A stretch of DNA of 35,894 bases from DATEAV01 sp964575425 (GTDB taxonomy: Bacteria; Chloroflexota; Anaerolineae; Anaerolineales; E44-bin32), in contig CAZNRD010000030.1 in NCBI GenBank assembly GCA_964575425.1, positions 1 to 35,894 of the forward strand, read 5' to 3'. This document shows, one piece after another, positions 24,355 through 32,275 of the stretch. The notes below the pieces were generated by a model. It did not search any database. It saw only the letters and a list, made by a program, of their open reading frames with translations, and had not been told where the DNA came from. Position 1 is the stretch's first letter; each line of letters starts with the position of its first letter. A program made the translations under genes and the position numbers.

Positions 24355-25350
24355 TCAGCCTCGAGTCAGCTGATAGCTTTCCACTTTGCCCTGGGCGAGG
24401 TTGACCAGGGCTCCCCGAAGCATGCCCTCGCCATACTCGCTGCCCGGGTTGATGCACAACGTCGGCCCAATGCGCACGGCGCCGGGCGATTCGTGGATGT
24501 GACCGTGCAGGCCGAGGAGCGGCCGGTGGGTCTCGATGGCTCTTCGCACCGACTGACTTCCCGCCCCGTGCATGACCAGCTGGCCGGCCTTCACAATCGG
24601 GGTGGGCGGATCCGTGCTCCAGTCGAGCAGTGGGCAGGTGTCGAGGGTGGAATCCCTGGGTGGGTCGTGGAAGTTGAACACGCAGCGACTGGCATCCGTG
24701 ACCTGGACCAAAGCGGTGTCGATGACGCGGCCCAGGTCTTCGTCGCTGACCTCGCGCGGGGTCTTCCACGGGGTTGGGCTGCTGAAGCCAATGCTGACCA
24801 TGGTGTGTGCATCGTCCAGGCGAACGAACTCGCCCTCGCAGGCCACAAGGGATTGCGCGCTCTCGCGGCGCAGCACAGCCAGCACCTCGGGGTAGTCGTC
24901 GTTGCCGCCTGTGACATAGCACTTGATGCCGGTACCAGCCAGACGCGTTTCGGCAAGGTCGACCCACGCCTCCAGGCGCTTGCGGGCCAACGCATGGAAG
25001 AGCGCTTCCACCTTCTTCGGGTCGGCCTGCAGGTCGTGGAACTCGTCCTCCTCCATGACCTGGGAGTAGAAGCCGAGCGTTCCGATGCGCTCCAGGAGGG
25101 CTTTCAACCCCTCCTCCGATTCGATGTGTTCCACGTTTCCCTGGAGCGTCACCCGATAGCGTCCGTTGCCCTCCTGAATGACGGGGATCAGCATCTTGCC
25201 GATGACATCGCCACCCATCACCAACACCTGTGCCTGGTAGAACTTCCCGGCGTTGACAAACTTGCGAAAGGTGCGCTCTGAGCCGTGCAGGTCCGTGGCA
25301 AAGAACAGGGTGGTGATGCGCTTAGCGGGTTTCTTAGCGAACACGGGCAT
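24355..25350 (-). CDS. Calcineurin-like metallophosphoesterase, copy 2
   Basis: A 331-residue paralogue of the enzyme at 1597-2538. Metal-site residues: Asp20 and His22 (ATDLHG), Asp48 (MGGD), GNDD, NFHDPP and GHIHES. It is longer at the N-terminus (FAKKPAKRIT) and has an insertion around STDPPTPIVKAGQL. GGGAGCGCAGTC precedes the ATG at 25350. Its start overlaps the end of the DeoR regulator by 17 bp, so the two are co-translated, and the permease follows. Substrate unknown; a role in turning over a phosphorylated signal or imported phosphoester is possible but not shown. Confidence 0.88.
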   Translation of the reverse strand: MPVFAKKPAKRITTLFFATDLHGSERTFRKFVNAGKFYQAQVLVMGGDVIGKMLIPVIQEGNGRYRVTLQGNVEHIESEEGLKALLERIGTLGFYSQVMEEDEFHDLQADPKKVEALFHALARKRLEAWVDLAETRLAGTGIKCYVTGGNDDYPEVLAVLRRESAQSLVACEGEFVRLDDAHTMVSIGFSSPTPWKTPREVSDEDLGRVIDTALVQVTDASRCVFNFHDPPRDSTLDTCPLLDWSTDPPTPIVKAGQLVMHGAGSQSVRRAIETHRPLLGLHGHIHESPGAVRIGPTLCINPGSEYGEGMLRGALVNLAQGKVESYQLTRG

Positions 25351-26188
25351 GACTGCGCTCCCTGAGTGGGTGGACTCCTTGCGACGCCTCCGCGGTGCCT
25401 TCCGGGTCAGCGATCAAGACTTGAACCGAACGAGATTCCAGCGCCAGGCGGGCGTCAATCCCCAGGCCATCATCCACCACCCAGGTGTGCACCTGTTCCA
25501 GCGGCGCGATGGCGAAGTTCGAGACCACGCCCCATTTGCTGTGGTCGGCCACGACGATCACCGGTCCGTGCGTGCGCTCGATCATCCCCTGGGCGATCTC
25601 GGCCTCGGCGCTGGCCGGAGTGGTGCAGCCGTACTTGAGGGTAATGCCGTCCACTCCGATGAAGGCTCGATCGGCAGAAACCTGGCGCAAGAGGATTGTG
25701 GCGAATTGCCCATACACAGAGGTGGCCACCGGCCGGAACTGCCCGCCCAGCAGGATGACCTCGAAGCTTCCTTCAGGGACACCCAGCGCGGCGGTGACGT
25801 TGTTGGTGATAACCGTCAGGCGGCGCAGGTCACGGCGGGCGACGAGGTGCTGCACCACCTGGGTGGCAGTCGTGCCGCTGTTGACGAAGATCGTCTCGCC
25901 GTCCTGGACCAGGGCAGCCGCCAGGCGCCCGATGCGCCGCTTCTCTTCGACGTGAGTCTGCGCACTGTGGGAGTAGGCTGGTTCAACGGGCATGCGCTGC
26001 GTCAGGATGGCGCCGCCGTGCGTGCGCTCCACGATCCCCTGAGCCTCCAGCCAGGCCAGATCGCGGCGCACGGTCGCTTCCGAAGCGCCCAGAAGCTCGC
26101 TCAAATCGACCAGGCGAGCGATCTGATGCTCCTCCAGGTATTCGCGGATCCGGCGGCGGCGCTGGGCGGGGATCAGGCTCTTGCTCAC
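25334..26188 (-). CDS. DeoR-family transcriptional regulator
   Basis: A 284-residue regulator. The N-terminal DeoR helix-turn-helix runs from IPAQRRRRIREYLEE through ASEATVRRDLAWLEAQG and ends with RTHGGA. The C-terminal sensor domain has SGTTATQV, VITNN, LLGGQFR, FIGVDGI and ADHSKWG, which in relatives bind sugar phosphates or similar phosphorylated effectors. I chose the GTG at 26188 because DeoR proteins usually begin just before IPAQRR; ATGs at 26221 and 26230 are in frame. It probably regulates its own operon (metallophosphoesterase, permease) and perhaps the divergent operon, since both promoters share one -35 box. Confidence 0.87.
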   Translation of the reverse strand: MSKSLIPAQRRRRIREYLEEHQIARLVDLSELLGASEATVRRDLAWLEAQGIVERTHGGAILTQRMPVEPAYSHSAQTHVEEKRRIGRLAAALVQDGETIFVNSGTTATQVVQHLVARRDLRRLTVITNNVTAALGVPEGSFEVILLGGQFRPVATSVYGQFATILLRQVSADRAFIGVDGITLKYGCTTPASAEAEIAQGMIERTHGPVIVVADHSKWGVVSNFAIAPLEQVHTWVVDDGLGIDARLALESRSVQVLIADPEGTAEASQGVHPLRERSHARVR

Positions 26189-26244
26189 GACGGTCCACCA
26201 CAAGAGAGAGCCAGTGACCATTGCGGCCAAGCAAGGGCGTCCTG

Positions 26245-26296
26245 ATTATGAATGATTTTGGCGCATTTTGCAAGTTCTTGACGTATCCGCTATAAT
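26245..26296. promoter_or_regulatory. Back-to-back promoters sharing a palindromic -35 box
   Basis: TTGCAA at 26268-26273 is its own reverse complement. On the plus strand it is 17 bp from TATAAT (26291-26296), serving the gene at 26348. On the minus strand it is 17 bp from CATAAT (26250 to 26245), serving the DeoR gene. The two polymerases could not bind at once. Confidence 0.55.
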
Positions 26297-26347
26297 TCAA
26301 GCGCGCCTCGGGCGCAGACCTTAGCACTCGACCTCGGGGACTTTGCC

Positions 26348-27139
26348 ATGCCTGACACCATGCCCGGGATGGGAGCCCAAGATCGCGCCGAACGGGAACG
26401 TTTCGAAAATGAAGTGAGGCGCATCGTCCATGCCGGCGACAAAGCCGGCGTCACCCTGCGCATCCTGGGCTCTCTGGCGTTTCAGACGCACTGCCCCAAG
26501 TTTGGCCATCTGCAGGCCGAAATGGGCCGTGCCTACACCGACCTGGATTTCGCTGGCTACAGCCGCGAGGCGCGTGCCGTTCGCAGCCTGCTCGAAGGGC
26601 TGGGCTACCAGGAGGAGCGTGAGGTCTTTGTCGTCACCGAGGGGGGCCGGGCCATCTTCGAAAACCCGCAGCTTTCCATGCATGTGGATGTCTTCTTCGA
26701 GCGGCTCGACTTCTGCCACGTAATCCCCTGGAATGGACGCCTGGAGATCGACAGCCCCACCATCCCGCTGGCAGAGATGCTGCTGGAGAAGATGCAGATC
26801 GTGAAGATCAACGAGAAGGATGTGATCGACACGATCATGCTCCTGCTCGAACATCCGCTCGGCGAGATCGATGAGGAGACGATCAACATGGCTCGCGTCT
26901 CCCGCCTGTGCAGCGAGGACTGGGGCCTCTGGCGCACGGTGACCATGAACCTGGAGAAGGTCAGGCGCCTGAGTCAGGACTACCCCCAGCTGAGCGACGA
27001 GGAGAAGGCGCGCGTCGGCACGCAGGTGGAGGCAGCACTCGCCCATATCGAAGCCCTGCCGAAATCGATGGCCTGGCGGCTGAGGGCACGAGTCGGTGAT
27101 CGGGTGAAATGGTACAAAGAGGTCGAAGAGGTCAAGTGA
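26348..27139 (+). CDS. Nucleotidyltransferase-fold protein
   Basis: A 263-residue cytoplasmic protein. Its first 120 residues look like the minimal DNA-polymerase-beta-type nucleotidyltransferase fold: LRILGSLAFQ (the GS of the G-S motif), then YTDLDFAGY with two acidic metal ligands, then HVDVFFERLDF with a third. A helical domain follows (PLAEMLLEKMQIVKINEKD), as in AbiEii-like or aminoglycoside nucleotidyltransferase-like proteins. The target is unknown. GGGGA lies upstream of the ATG at 26348. It is the first gene of a plus-strand operon with a CBS protein, a choline-kinase-like enzyme and a demethylase. No antitoxin partner is seen, so a toxin role is not suggested. Confidence 0.72.
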   Translation: MPDTMPGMGAQDRAERERFENEVRRIVHAGDKAGVTLRILGSLAFQTHCPKFGHLQAEMGRAYTDLDFAGYSREARAVRSLLEGLGYQEEREVFVVTEGGRAIFENPQLSMHVDVFFERLDFCHVIPWNGRLEIDSPTIPLAEMLLEKMQIVKINEKDVIDTIMLLLEHPLGEIDEETINMARVSRLCSEDWGLWRTVTMNLEKVRRLSQDYPQLSDEEKARVGTQVEAALAHIEALPKSMAWRLRARVGDRVKWYKEVEEVK

Positions 27140-27179
27140 GGTTCTGGCCGAGAACGATGGCGAAGGAGTGTGTGCTGCG

Positions 27180-27998
27180 ATGAAACTGGTCCAAGATCTG
27201 ATGCATCCTGGTCTGATCACCTGCCCGCCAGACACCTCTCTGGGTCAGGTGGCAACGCTGCTGACGCAGCATCGCATCCACGCTCTCGTCGTCGCTGACC
27301 GGGACGGCCAGCCCCTGGGGATCATCACCGACTTCGACCTCCTTGCGGCGGAGTGGCTCTCCACGGACGAAGCGAGCCTGCGAGCCATGCGAGCCATGAC
27401 GGCCGGCGAGCTTATGACAACACCCATCGACACCATCGAGGCCAGCGAGCCTGCGAGCGCCGCGGCGCAGCGCATGCACAGCGGGGGGATGTCGCGGCTG
27501 ATGGTCACGGACGGCGGCAAGCCCGTGGGGGTGATCTCAGTCTCGGATCTGGTGGCCAGCATGGTGGCTCACAGCACCGTGGCGCGCGCGAGCGTGGCCG
27601 ATGTCATGTCGCGCGCCTGCCTGGTCTGCCGCGACACCACGCCGGTGGCCAGCGTCGCCCGGGGCATGACCGATGCCCGCTATCGGTCGGTCCTGGTCGT
27701 CAGTGCGCGCGGCCAGCCGCTCGGCGTTGTGAGTGGCCTGGACCTGATCGCCTACTGCCGCGAGGAGGGCTGCGGCGAGACGACGGCGCGGGATGTGATG
27801 CACGCCGCGCTGAGCATCCATCCGGATGCCGGCCTGCGGGAGGCGGCCGACATGATGATCGATCACCACCACCACCGCCTGATCGTGGTCGACCCGGCAG
27901 ACCCGGATGCCATGCCCCTGGGCATTATCTCGACATACGACATCGTGGCCGAAATGGCGCACCCGAAGTCGGTGTGGCGGGCCAACGCGCGAGGCTGA
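27180..27998 (+). CDS. Four-CBS-domain protein
   Basis: A 272-residue protein made only of CBS repeats, four copies forming two Bateman modules: MHPGLITCPPDTSLGQVATLL, MTTPIDTIEASEPASAAAQR, MSRACLVCRDTTPVASVAR and MHAALSIHPDAGLREAADMM mark the start of each. CBS pairs bind adenosine nucleotides or S-adenosylmethionine and usually regulate a partner protein. No catalytic domain is attached. I chose the ATG at 27180 (GAAGGAG upstream) over an in-frame GTG at 27168. It stands 40 bp after the nucleotidyltransferase-fold gene. A His-rich stretch (DHHHH) lies in the fourth repeat. Confidence 0.88.
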   Translation: MKLVQDLMHPGLITCPPDTSLGQVATLLTQHRIHALVVADRDGQPLGIITDFDLLAAEWLSTDEASLRAMRAMTAGELMTTPIDTIEASEPASAAAQRMHSGGMSRLMVTDGGKPVGVISVSDLVASMVAHSTVARASVADVMSRACLVCRDTTPVASVARGMTDARYRSVLVVSARGQPLGVVSGLDLIAYCREEGCGETTARDVMHAALSIHPDAGLREAADMMIDHHHHRLIVVDPADPDAMPLGIISTYDIVAEMAHPKSVWRANARG

Positions 27999-28023
27999 GA
28001 CGCGTGGCGGCGAGGGAGACGCA

Positions 28024-28935
28024 GTGGACCCACGCCTGTCCCAGGTCCTGAGCCGGCTGCCGCAGTGGGCCCAGGCCAAAGATCTCAAGATCACTCCCTT
28101 GGGCGGCGGGATTACCAACTACAACTACCGCCTGGATGTCGGCGGCCAGGCCTTTGTGGTGCGCATTGGGGGTGCCAACACGGATCTGCTGGGGATCGAT
28201 CGCGAGAACGAATACGCCGCCAACGTCGCCGCGGCGGAGATTGGCATAGCCCCGGAAGTGGTTGCCTTCCTCCGGCCTGAGGGGTATCTGGTGACGCGTT
28301 TCCTGACAGGGGCCATACCCATCCCGCCCGAGGAGATGCAGCGTCCGGAGAACATCCGGCGTGTGGCGGACATGCTGAAACGAATCCACGCCATGCGGCC
28401 GGTCCCGGGAACCTTCTCTCCTTTCCGGGTGGTCGAGGATTACGCCATCACCGCCCGCCGCTACGGGGTGAGCTTTCCATCCAACTTCGACTGGCTGCTG
28501 GAGCGAAAAGAGCAAATCGAGGAAGCCTTCAGGGCCGATCCCTTCATCCCAAAGCCCTGCCACAACGACCTGCTGAACGGCAACTTCCTCGATGATGGTG
28601 CCATTCGGATCCTCGACTGGGAATACGCCGGCATGGGGGATATCACCTTCGACCTGGCCAACTTCGCCATCAATCACGAGTTTTGTGACGAGCACGACCG
28701 GTTGCTCCTGGAAACCTACTTCGGCCAGGTTACCCCGGCCCGCCTGGCGCGATTGAAGCTGATGAAGTTGATGTCCGACTTCCGCGAGGCGATGTGGGGG
28801 CTGCTGCAAATCGGAATCTCACAGCTCGACTTCGACTTTCGCGAGTACGCGGAGAAGCACTTCGCCCGCATGACCGATGGCATGAACCACCCGAGTTGGA
28901 AAACTTGGCTGACGGAGGTCGCCCATGGCTCCTGA
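28024..28935 (+). CDS. Choline/ethanolamine-kinase-like phosphotransferase (APH family)
   Basis: A 303-residue kinase-fold enzyme. GGGITNYNYRL (27-37) is the nucleotide loop. The catalytic motif is HNDLLNGNF (His180, Asp182, Asn188), and the metal-binding ILDWEYAGMGD has Asp198. The DWEYAG variant with FDLANF is characteristic of choline and ethanolamine kinases (LicA-like) rather than antibiotic kinases. The start is a GTG at 28024 preceded by GGGAG. It overlaps the following FAD/GcvT gene by 11 bp, so the two are tightly coupled. A substrate related to choline or an amino alcohol would fit the N-demethylation theme; this is inference. Confidence 0.85.
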   Translation: MDPRLSQVLSRLPQWAQAKDLKITPLGGGITNYNYRLDVGGQAFVVRIGGANTDLLGIDRENEYAANVAAAEIGIAPEVVAFLRPEGYLVTRFLTGAIPIPPEEMQRPENIRRVADMLKRIHAMRPVPGTFSPFRVVEDYAITARRYGVSFPSNFDWLLERKEQIEEAFRADPFIPKPCHNDLLNGNFLDDGAIRILDWEYAGMGDITFDLANFAINHEFCDEHDRLLLETYFGQVTPARLARLKLMKLMSDFREAMWGLLQIGISQLDFDFREYAEKHFARMTDGMNHPSWKTWLTEVAHGS

Positions 28936-31360
28936 TCTTCCCACCCAGGCCAGGGTGGTCATCATCGGCGGCGGGGTGGGTGGCTGCAGCATCGCCTACC
29001 ACCTGACGCTCATGGGATGGAAGGACGTTGTCGTCCTCGAACGAGGGGAATTGACCTGCGGCTCCACCTGGCACTCGGCTGGGTTGGTCGGGCAGCTACG
29101 CTCGGATTTCAACCTGACGCGCATGATGAATTACAGCACCGATCTGTACCGACGCCTGAAGGACGAGACAGGGGTGGATACCGGCTGGCGCGAGGTGGGA
29201 GGCCTGCGCCTGGCCTCGTCGCCGGAGCGGCTCGAGGAGCTCAAACGCCAGGTGGGCTACGCCCGCTCCTTCGGCATGCCGCTGGAACTGATCAGCTCCG
29301 AAGAGGCGAAGCGCATGTGGCCACTGATGAATCCGGAAGGGGTGCTGGGCGCGGCCTACACCCCCACCGACGGCAGCATCGACCCCACCGGGCTGACCAA
29401 CGCGCTGGCGGCCGGAGCCAAGCAGCGTGGCGCCCGCTTCTTCACCGAGACGACCGTCACCGGCATCAACCTGAAGGGCGGTCGCGCCGATGAGGTGGTC
29501 ACCGACCGCGGCCGCATCAAGACCGAGGTCGTGGTCAACGCCGCCGGCCAATGGGGCAACGAAATCGCGCGCATGGTGGGCATCGTCCTGCCCATCATCC
29601 CCTTCGCCCATCTCTACCTGATCACCAAACCCATCGAGGGGCTGGACCACGATGTGCCCACCATGCGCGATCCCGACCTGCTGGTCTACTGGCGTGAGGA
29701 AGTGGGGGGTCTGGTGACGGGAGGCTACGAGCGCAACCCGAAGCCCTTCGGCCTGGACGGCATCCCGCCCGATTTCCGTTACAAGCTCCTGCCGCCCGAT
29801 TGGGAGCGCTTCACACCCCTGATGGAGAACTCCATCAAGCGCGTCCCGGCAGTGGAGAAAGCCGAGATCATTCAACTGCTCAACGGTCCGGAGGGCTTCA
29901 CCCCCGACGGCGAGTTCCTGCTGGGCCCCACCGACGTGCGCGGCTTCTGGGTGGCATGCGCTTTCTGCGCCCACGGCCTGGCGGGCGCCGGCGGCATCGG
30001 CAAGGCCATGGCCGAATGGATCATCGAGGGCACGCCGGAATGGAACTGCTGGCGCCTCGACGTGCGGCGCTTCGGCCCGCACTACGTCGGCCAGCAGTTC
30101 ACCCTCAACCGCACTATCGAAAGCAACTCGCGCTACTACGACATCCACCTGCCCGGTGAGGAGCGCCAGACCGAACGCAACTTCCGCCTGAGCCCGGCAT
30201 ACTACCGCGAGAAAGAGCTGGGCGCGGTCTTCGGGGAGAAGTTCGGCTGGGAGCGGCCCAACTGGTACGCGCCCTACGAGAAGCTGGCGGACCACAGCTA
30301 CCGCCCGCGCGGCTGGGCCGGCGTCCACTGGTCCCCGGCCATCGGGTACGAGCATCTGCAGACTCGCGCCGCTGCCGGCCTGTTCGACGAAACCTCGTTC
30401 AGCAAGATTGAAGTGCGCGGGCCAGGCGCGGCGCAGTTCCTGCAGACGCTGTGCGCCAACGATATCGACAAACCGGTTGGCTCCGTTGTCTACACCTCCA
30501 TGCTCAACGAGCGGGGAGGCATCGAGTGCGACTTCACCGTCACCCGCCTCGCCGAGGACCGCTTCCTCATCATCACCGGCACAGCTTTCGGCCAGCACGA
30601 CCTGAACTGGATCCGGCTCCACGCACCCGAGGACGGCACAGTGGCCGTCGACGAGGTCACCGGCGCCTACGCCTGCCTCGGCCTCTGGGGCCGGAAAGCC
30701 CGCACCATCCTGCAGCGCGTGACCAGGGACGATGTCTCAAACGAGGGCTTCCCGTACATGACCGCCCGCCGCGTGGTCGTGGGGAATGTCCCGACGCTGG
30801 CCATGCGGGTGACCTACGTGGGGGAACTCGGATGGGAGTTCTACTGCTCGATGGAGTACGGGCAGAAGTTGTGGGACACGCTCTGGGAAGTGGGCCAGCC
30901 GGAGGGCCTGGTGGCTGCCGGCTACAAGGCGATCGACACGCTGCGCCTGGAGAAGGGCTACCGCTACTGGAGCGCCGACATCACGCCTGACTACACGCCC
31001 TTCGAAACCGGGATGGGAGCCTTTGTCAGGCTCGACAAGGCCGACTTCATTGGCAAAGAAGCCCTGGTCAAGCAAAAGAAGCAAGGCATTCGCCAGAGGC
31101 TGTGCTGCATGACGCTGTCGGACCCGACGGCTGTGGCGCTGGGAAACGAGCCAATCTTCAGTCAGGGCAAGGTCGTGGGCTGGGTGACCTCCGGGGGCTA
31201 TGGCTACAGCGTGCGCAAGAGCATTGCCTATGGCTACCTGCCGCTGGAAAGCGCCAAGCCGGGGACGCAGCTAGAAGTGGAACTCTTCGGCGAGCGCCTG
31301 GGTCTGACCGTCGAGAAGGAGCCGCTCTTCGATCCGAAGGGGGAACGCATCCGGGCATAG
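28925..31360 (+). CDS. FAD-dependent dehydrogenase/GcvT fusion, dimethylglycine or sarcosine dehydrogenase-like, copy 2
   Basis: An 811-residue paralogue of the enzyme at 12682-15108 with the same order: DAO-type FAD domain, linker, GcvT folate domain, GcvT C-terminal barrel. The nucleotide turn is IGGGVGGCS (14-22). His50 in GSTWHSAGL corresponds to the covalent-FAD His of dimethylglycine dehydrogenase. The GcvT loop reads GGIECDFTV instead of GGVVADLTV, and YKAIDTLRLEKGYRYW is conserved in both copies. The two differ in substrate-side segments, for example NGFGGGGG versus AHGLAGAGG, so they may act on successive substrates. The start overlaps the kinase gene end by 11 bp. A convergent hairpin follows at 31393. 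Confidence 0.9.
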   Translation: MAPDLPTQARVVIIGGGVGGCSIAYHLTLMGWKDVVVLERGELTCGSTWHSAGLVGQLRSDFNLTRMMNYSTDLYRRLKDETGVDTGWREVGGLRLASSPERLEELKRQVGYARSFGMPLELISSEEAKRMWPLMNPEGVLGAAYTPTDGSIDPTGLTNALAAGAKQRGARFFTETTVTGINLKGGRADEVVTDRGRIKTEVVVNAAGQWGNEIARMVGIVLPIIPFAHLYLITKPIEGLDHDVPTMRDPDLLVYWREEVGGLVTGGYERNPKPFGLDGIPPDFRYKLLPPDWERFTPLMENSIKRVPAVEKAEIIQLLNGPEGFTPDGEFLLGPTDVRGFWVACAFCAHGLAGAGGIGKAMAEWIIEGTPEWNCWRLDVRRFGPHYVGQQFTLNRTIESNSRYYDIHLPGEERQTERNFRLSPAYYREKELGAVFGEKFGWERPNWYAPYEKLADHSYRPRGWAGVHWSPAIGYEHLQTRAAAGLFDETSFSKIEVRGPGAAQFLQTLCANDIDKPVGSVVYTSMLNERGGIECDFTVTRLAEDRFLIITGTAFGQHDLNWIRLHAPEDGTVAVDEVTGAYACLGLWGRKARTILQRVTRDDVSNEGFPYMTARRVVVGNVPTLAMRVTYVGELGWEFYCSMEYGQKLWDTLWEVGQPEGLVAAGYKAIDTLRLEKGYRYWSADITPDYTPFETGMGAFVRLDKADFIGKEALVKQKKQGIRQRLCCMTLSDPTAVALGNEPIFSQGKVVGWVTSGGYGYSVRKSIAYGYLPLESAKPGTQLEVELFGERLGLTVEKEPLFDPKGERIRA

Positions 31361-31392
31361 CTGGAGGCAAGATCGGGCAGCGATGGAAATGG

Positions 31393-31412
31393 GGGCACGC
31401 CACGGCGTGCCC
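31393..31412. terminator. Convergent hairpin, GGGGC palindrome family
   Basis: GGGCACGC and GCGTGCCC form an 8-bp stem with a CACG loop. It lies 32 bp after the FAD/GcvT stop and directly abuts the stop of the convergent HAD gene, so it can serve both transcripts. Confidence 0.55.
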
Positions 31413-32201
31413 TTATGTGTTGTGCAATGAGACGAGAAGGCCCGGGAGATCAGCGATCGAATCGAGCACGTGATCGGGCTGGACATCGGCGCCGCTCAAG
31501 TCGTTGCGCATGGTGACGCCGGTGAGGACAAGGACGGTGGTCATGCCGCCTTCGCGGCCCATGGGTACGTCCGTGCCCAGGCTGTCGCCGACCACCCACA
31601 CCTCACCGGGAGGCAGGCCGAGGCGACGCAGCGCGGCTTCTGCCATCCAGCGGGAAGGTTTGCCGACGATAGCCTCTGGCCGCCGTCCGGTGCAGCCCTC
31701 GATGGCTCCCAGGATGGCGCCGGTGTCGGGGACCAGGCCGCTGGGGCCGGGCCAGGTGGCGTCGGTGTTAGTGGCGATCAGCCGGGCGCCGCGGCGAAGT
31801 GCCAGGAAGGCTACCATCAACTTGCTGAAGTCAAAGGCCAGGTCCGCGCTGGCCACGACAACGTCGATCTCCTCGGGATCGAGGCTGAGCCGAACATGCG
31901 GCCTCATCTGGTCGACCAGGCTTCGCTCACCGATGACGTACACGGCCGCGCCGGGAAAGTGGCGCTGGATATAGTCGATCAGCACGCGAGGGACGTGGAC
32001 GATGTCGTTGGTCGAAGTGGGCAAGCCCGCATCGTTCAGGCGGGCGGCGATGTCCTCGGGCCAGTCGAGGGTGTTGGAGACGTAGACCACGGGGTGATCG
32101 CGGCGCCGCAGGTGCTGGAGTGCCTGGCGGGTGCCGGGAATCCACTCCGTGCCGAGAAAGAGGGTCCCGTCCAAGTCGAGCAGCAAGCCAGGGGTTCGCA
32201 T
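31413..32201 (-). CDS. HAD class IIA phosphatase (NagD/PGP-like)
   Basis: A 262-residue phosphatase. Motif I is LLDLDGTLF (nucleophile Asp9, general acid Asp11), motif II VYVSNT, motif III Lys in VGKPSRWM, and motif IV GDSLGTDV. The cap domain lies between motifs II and III, which defines subclass IIA (NagD, 4-nitrophenylphosphatase, phosphoglycolate phosphatase). Substrates are small phosphates such as sugar phosphates or nucleotides. I chose the ATG at 32201, since GGAGG lies 8 bases upstream, over a GTG at 32210. It is the last gene of the minus-strand cluster, 74 bp after the transaldolase-family gene, with a hairpin in that gap. Confidence 0.88.
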   Translation of the reverse strand: MRTPGLLLDLDGTLFLGTEWIPGTRQALQHLRRRDHPVVYVSNTLDWPEDIAARLNDAGLPTSTNDIVHVPRVLIDYIQRHFPGAAVYVIGERSLVDQMRPHVRLSLDPEEIDVVVASADLAFDFSKLMVAFLALRRGARLIATNTDATWPGPSGLVPDTGAILGAIEGCTGRRPEAIVGKPSRWMAEAALRRLGLPPGEVWVVGDSLGTDVPMGREGGMTTVLVLTGVTMRNDLSGADVQPDHVLDSIADLPGLLVSLHNT

Positions 32202-32221
32202 CCTTGGCACCTCCGGCGCGA

Positions 32222-32251
32222 CGCAGGGGCACGCTTCGGCGTGCCCCTGCG
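32222..32251. repeat. 13-bp UUCG-loop hairpin, GGGGC palindrome family
   Basis: CGCAGGGGCACGC and GCGTGCCCCTGCG pair perfectly around a TTCG tetraloop. It lies between the transaldolase-family gene and the HAD gene of the same operon and is the best-formed member of the family in this window. Confidence 0.6.
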
Positions 32252-32275
32252 CTCAATCGATCTCCTAGCAATGCC

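Noticed and set aside
26348..27139. AbiE-type toxin-antitoxin system.
   Set aside because: Only the nucleotidyltransferase-like fold is present; there is no upstream small antitoxin gene, and the operon partners are metabolic.
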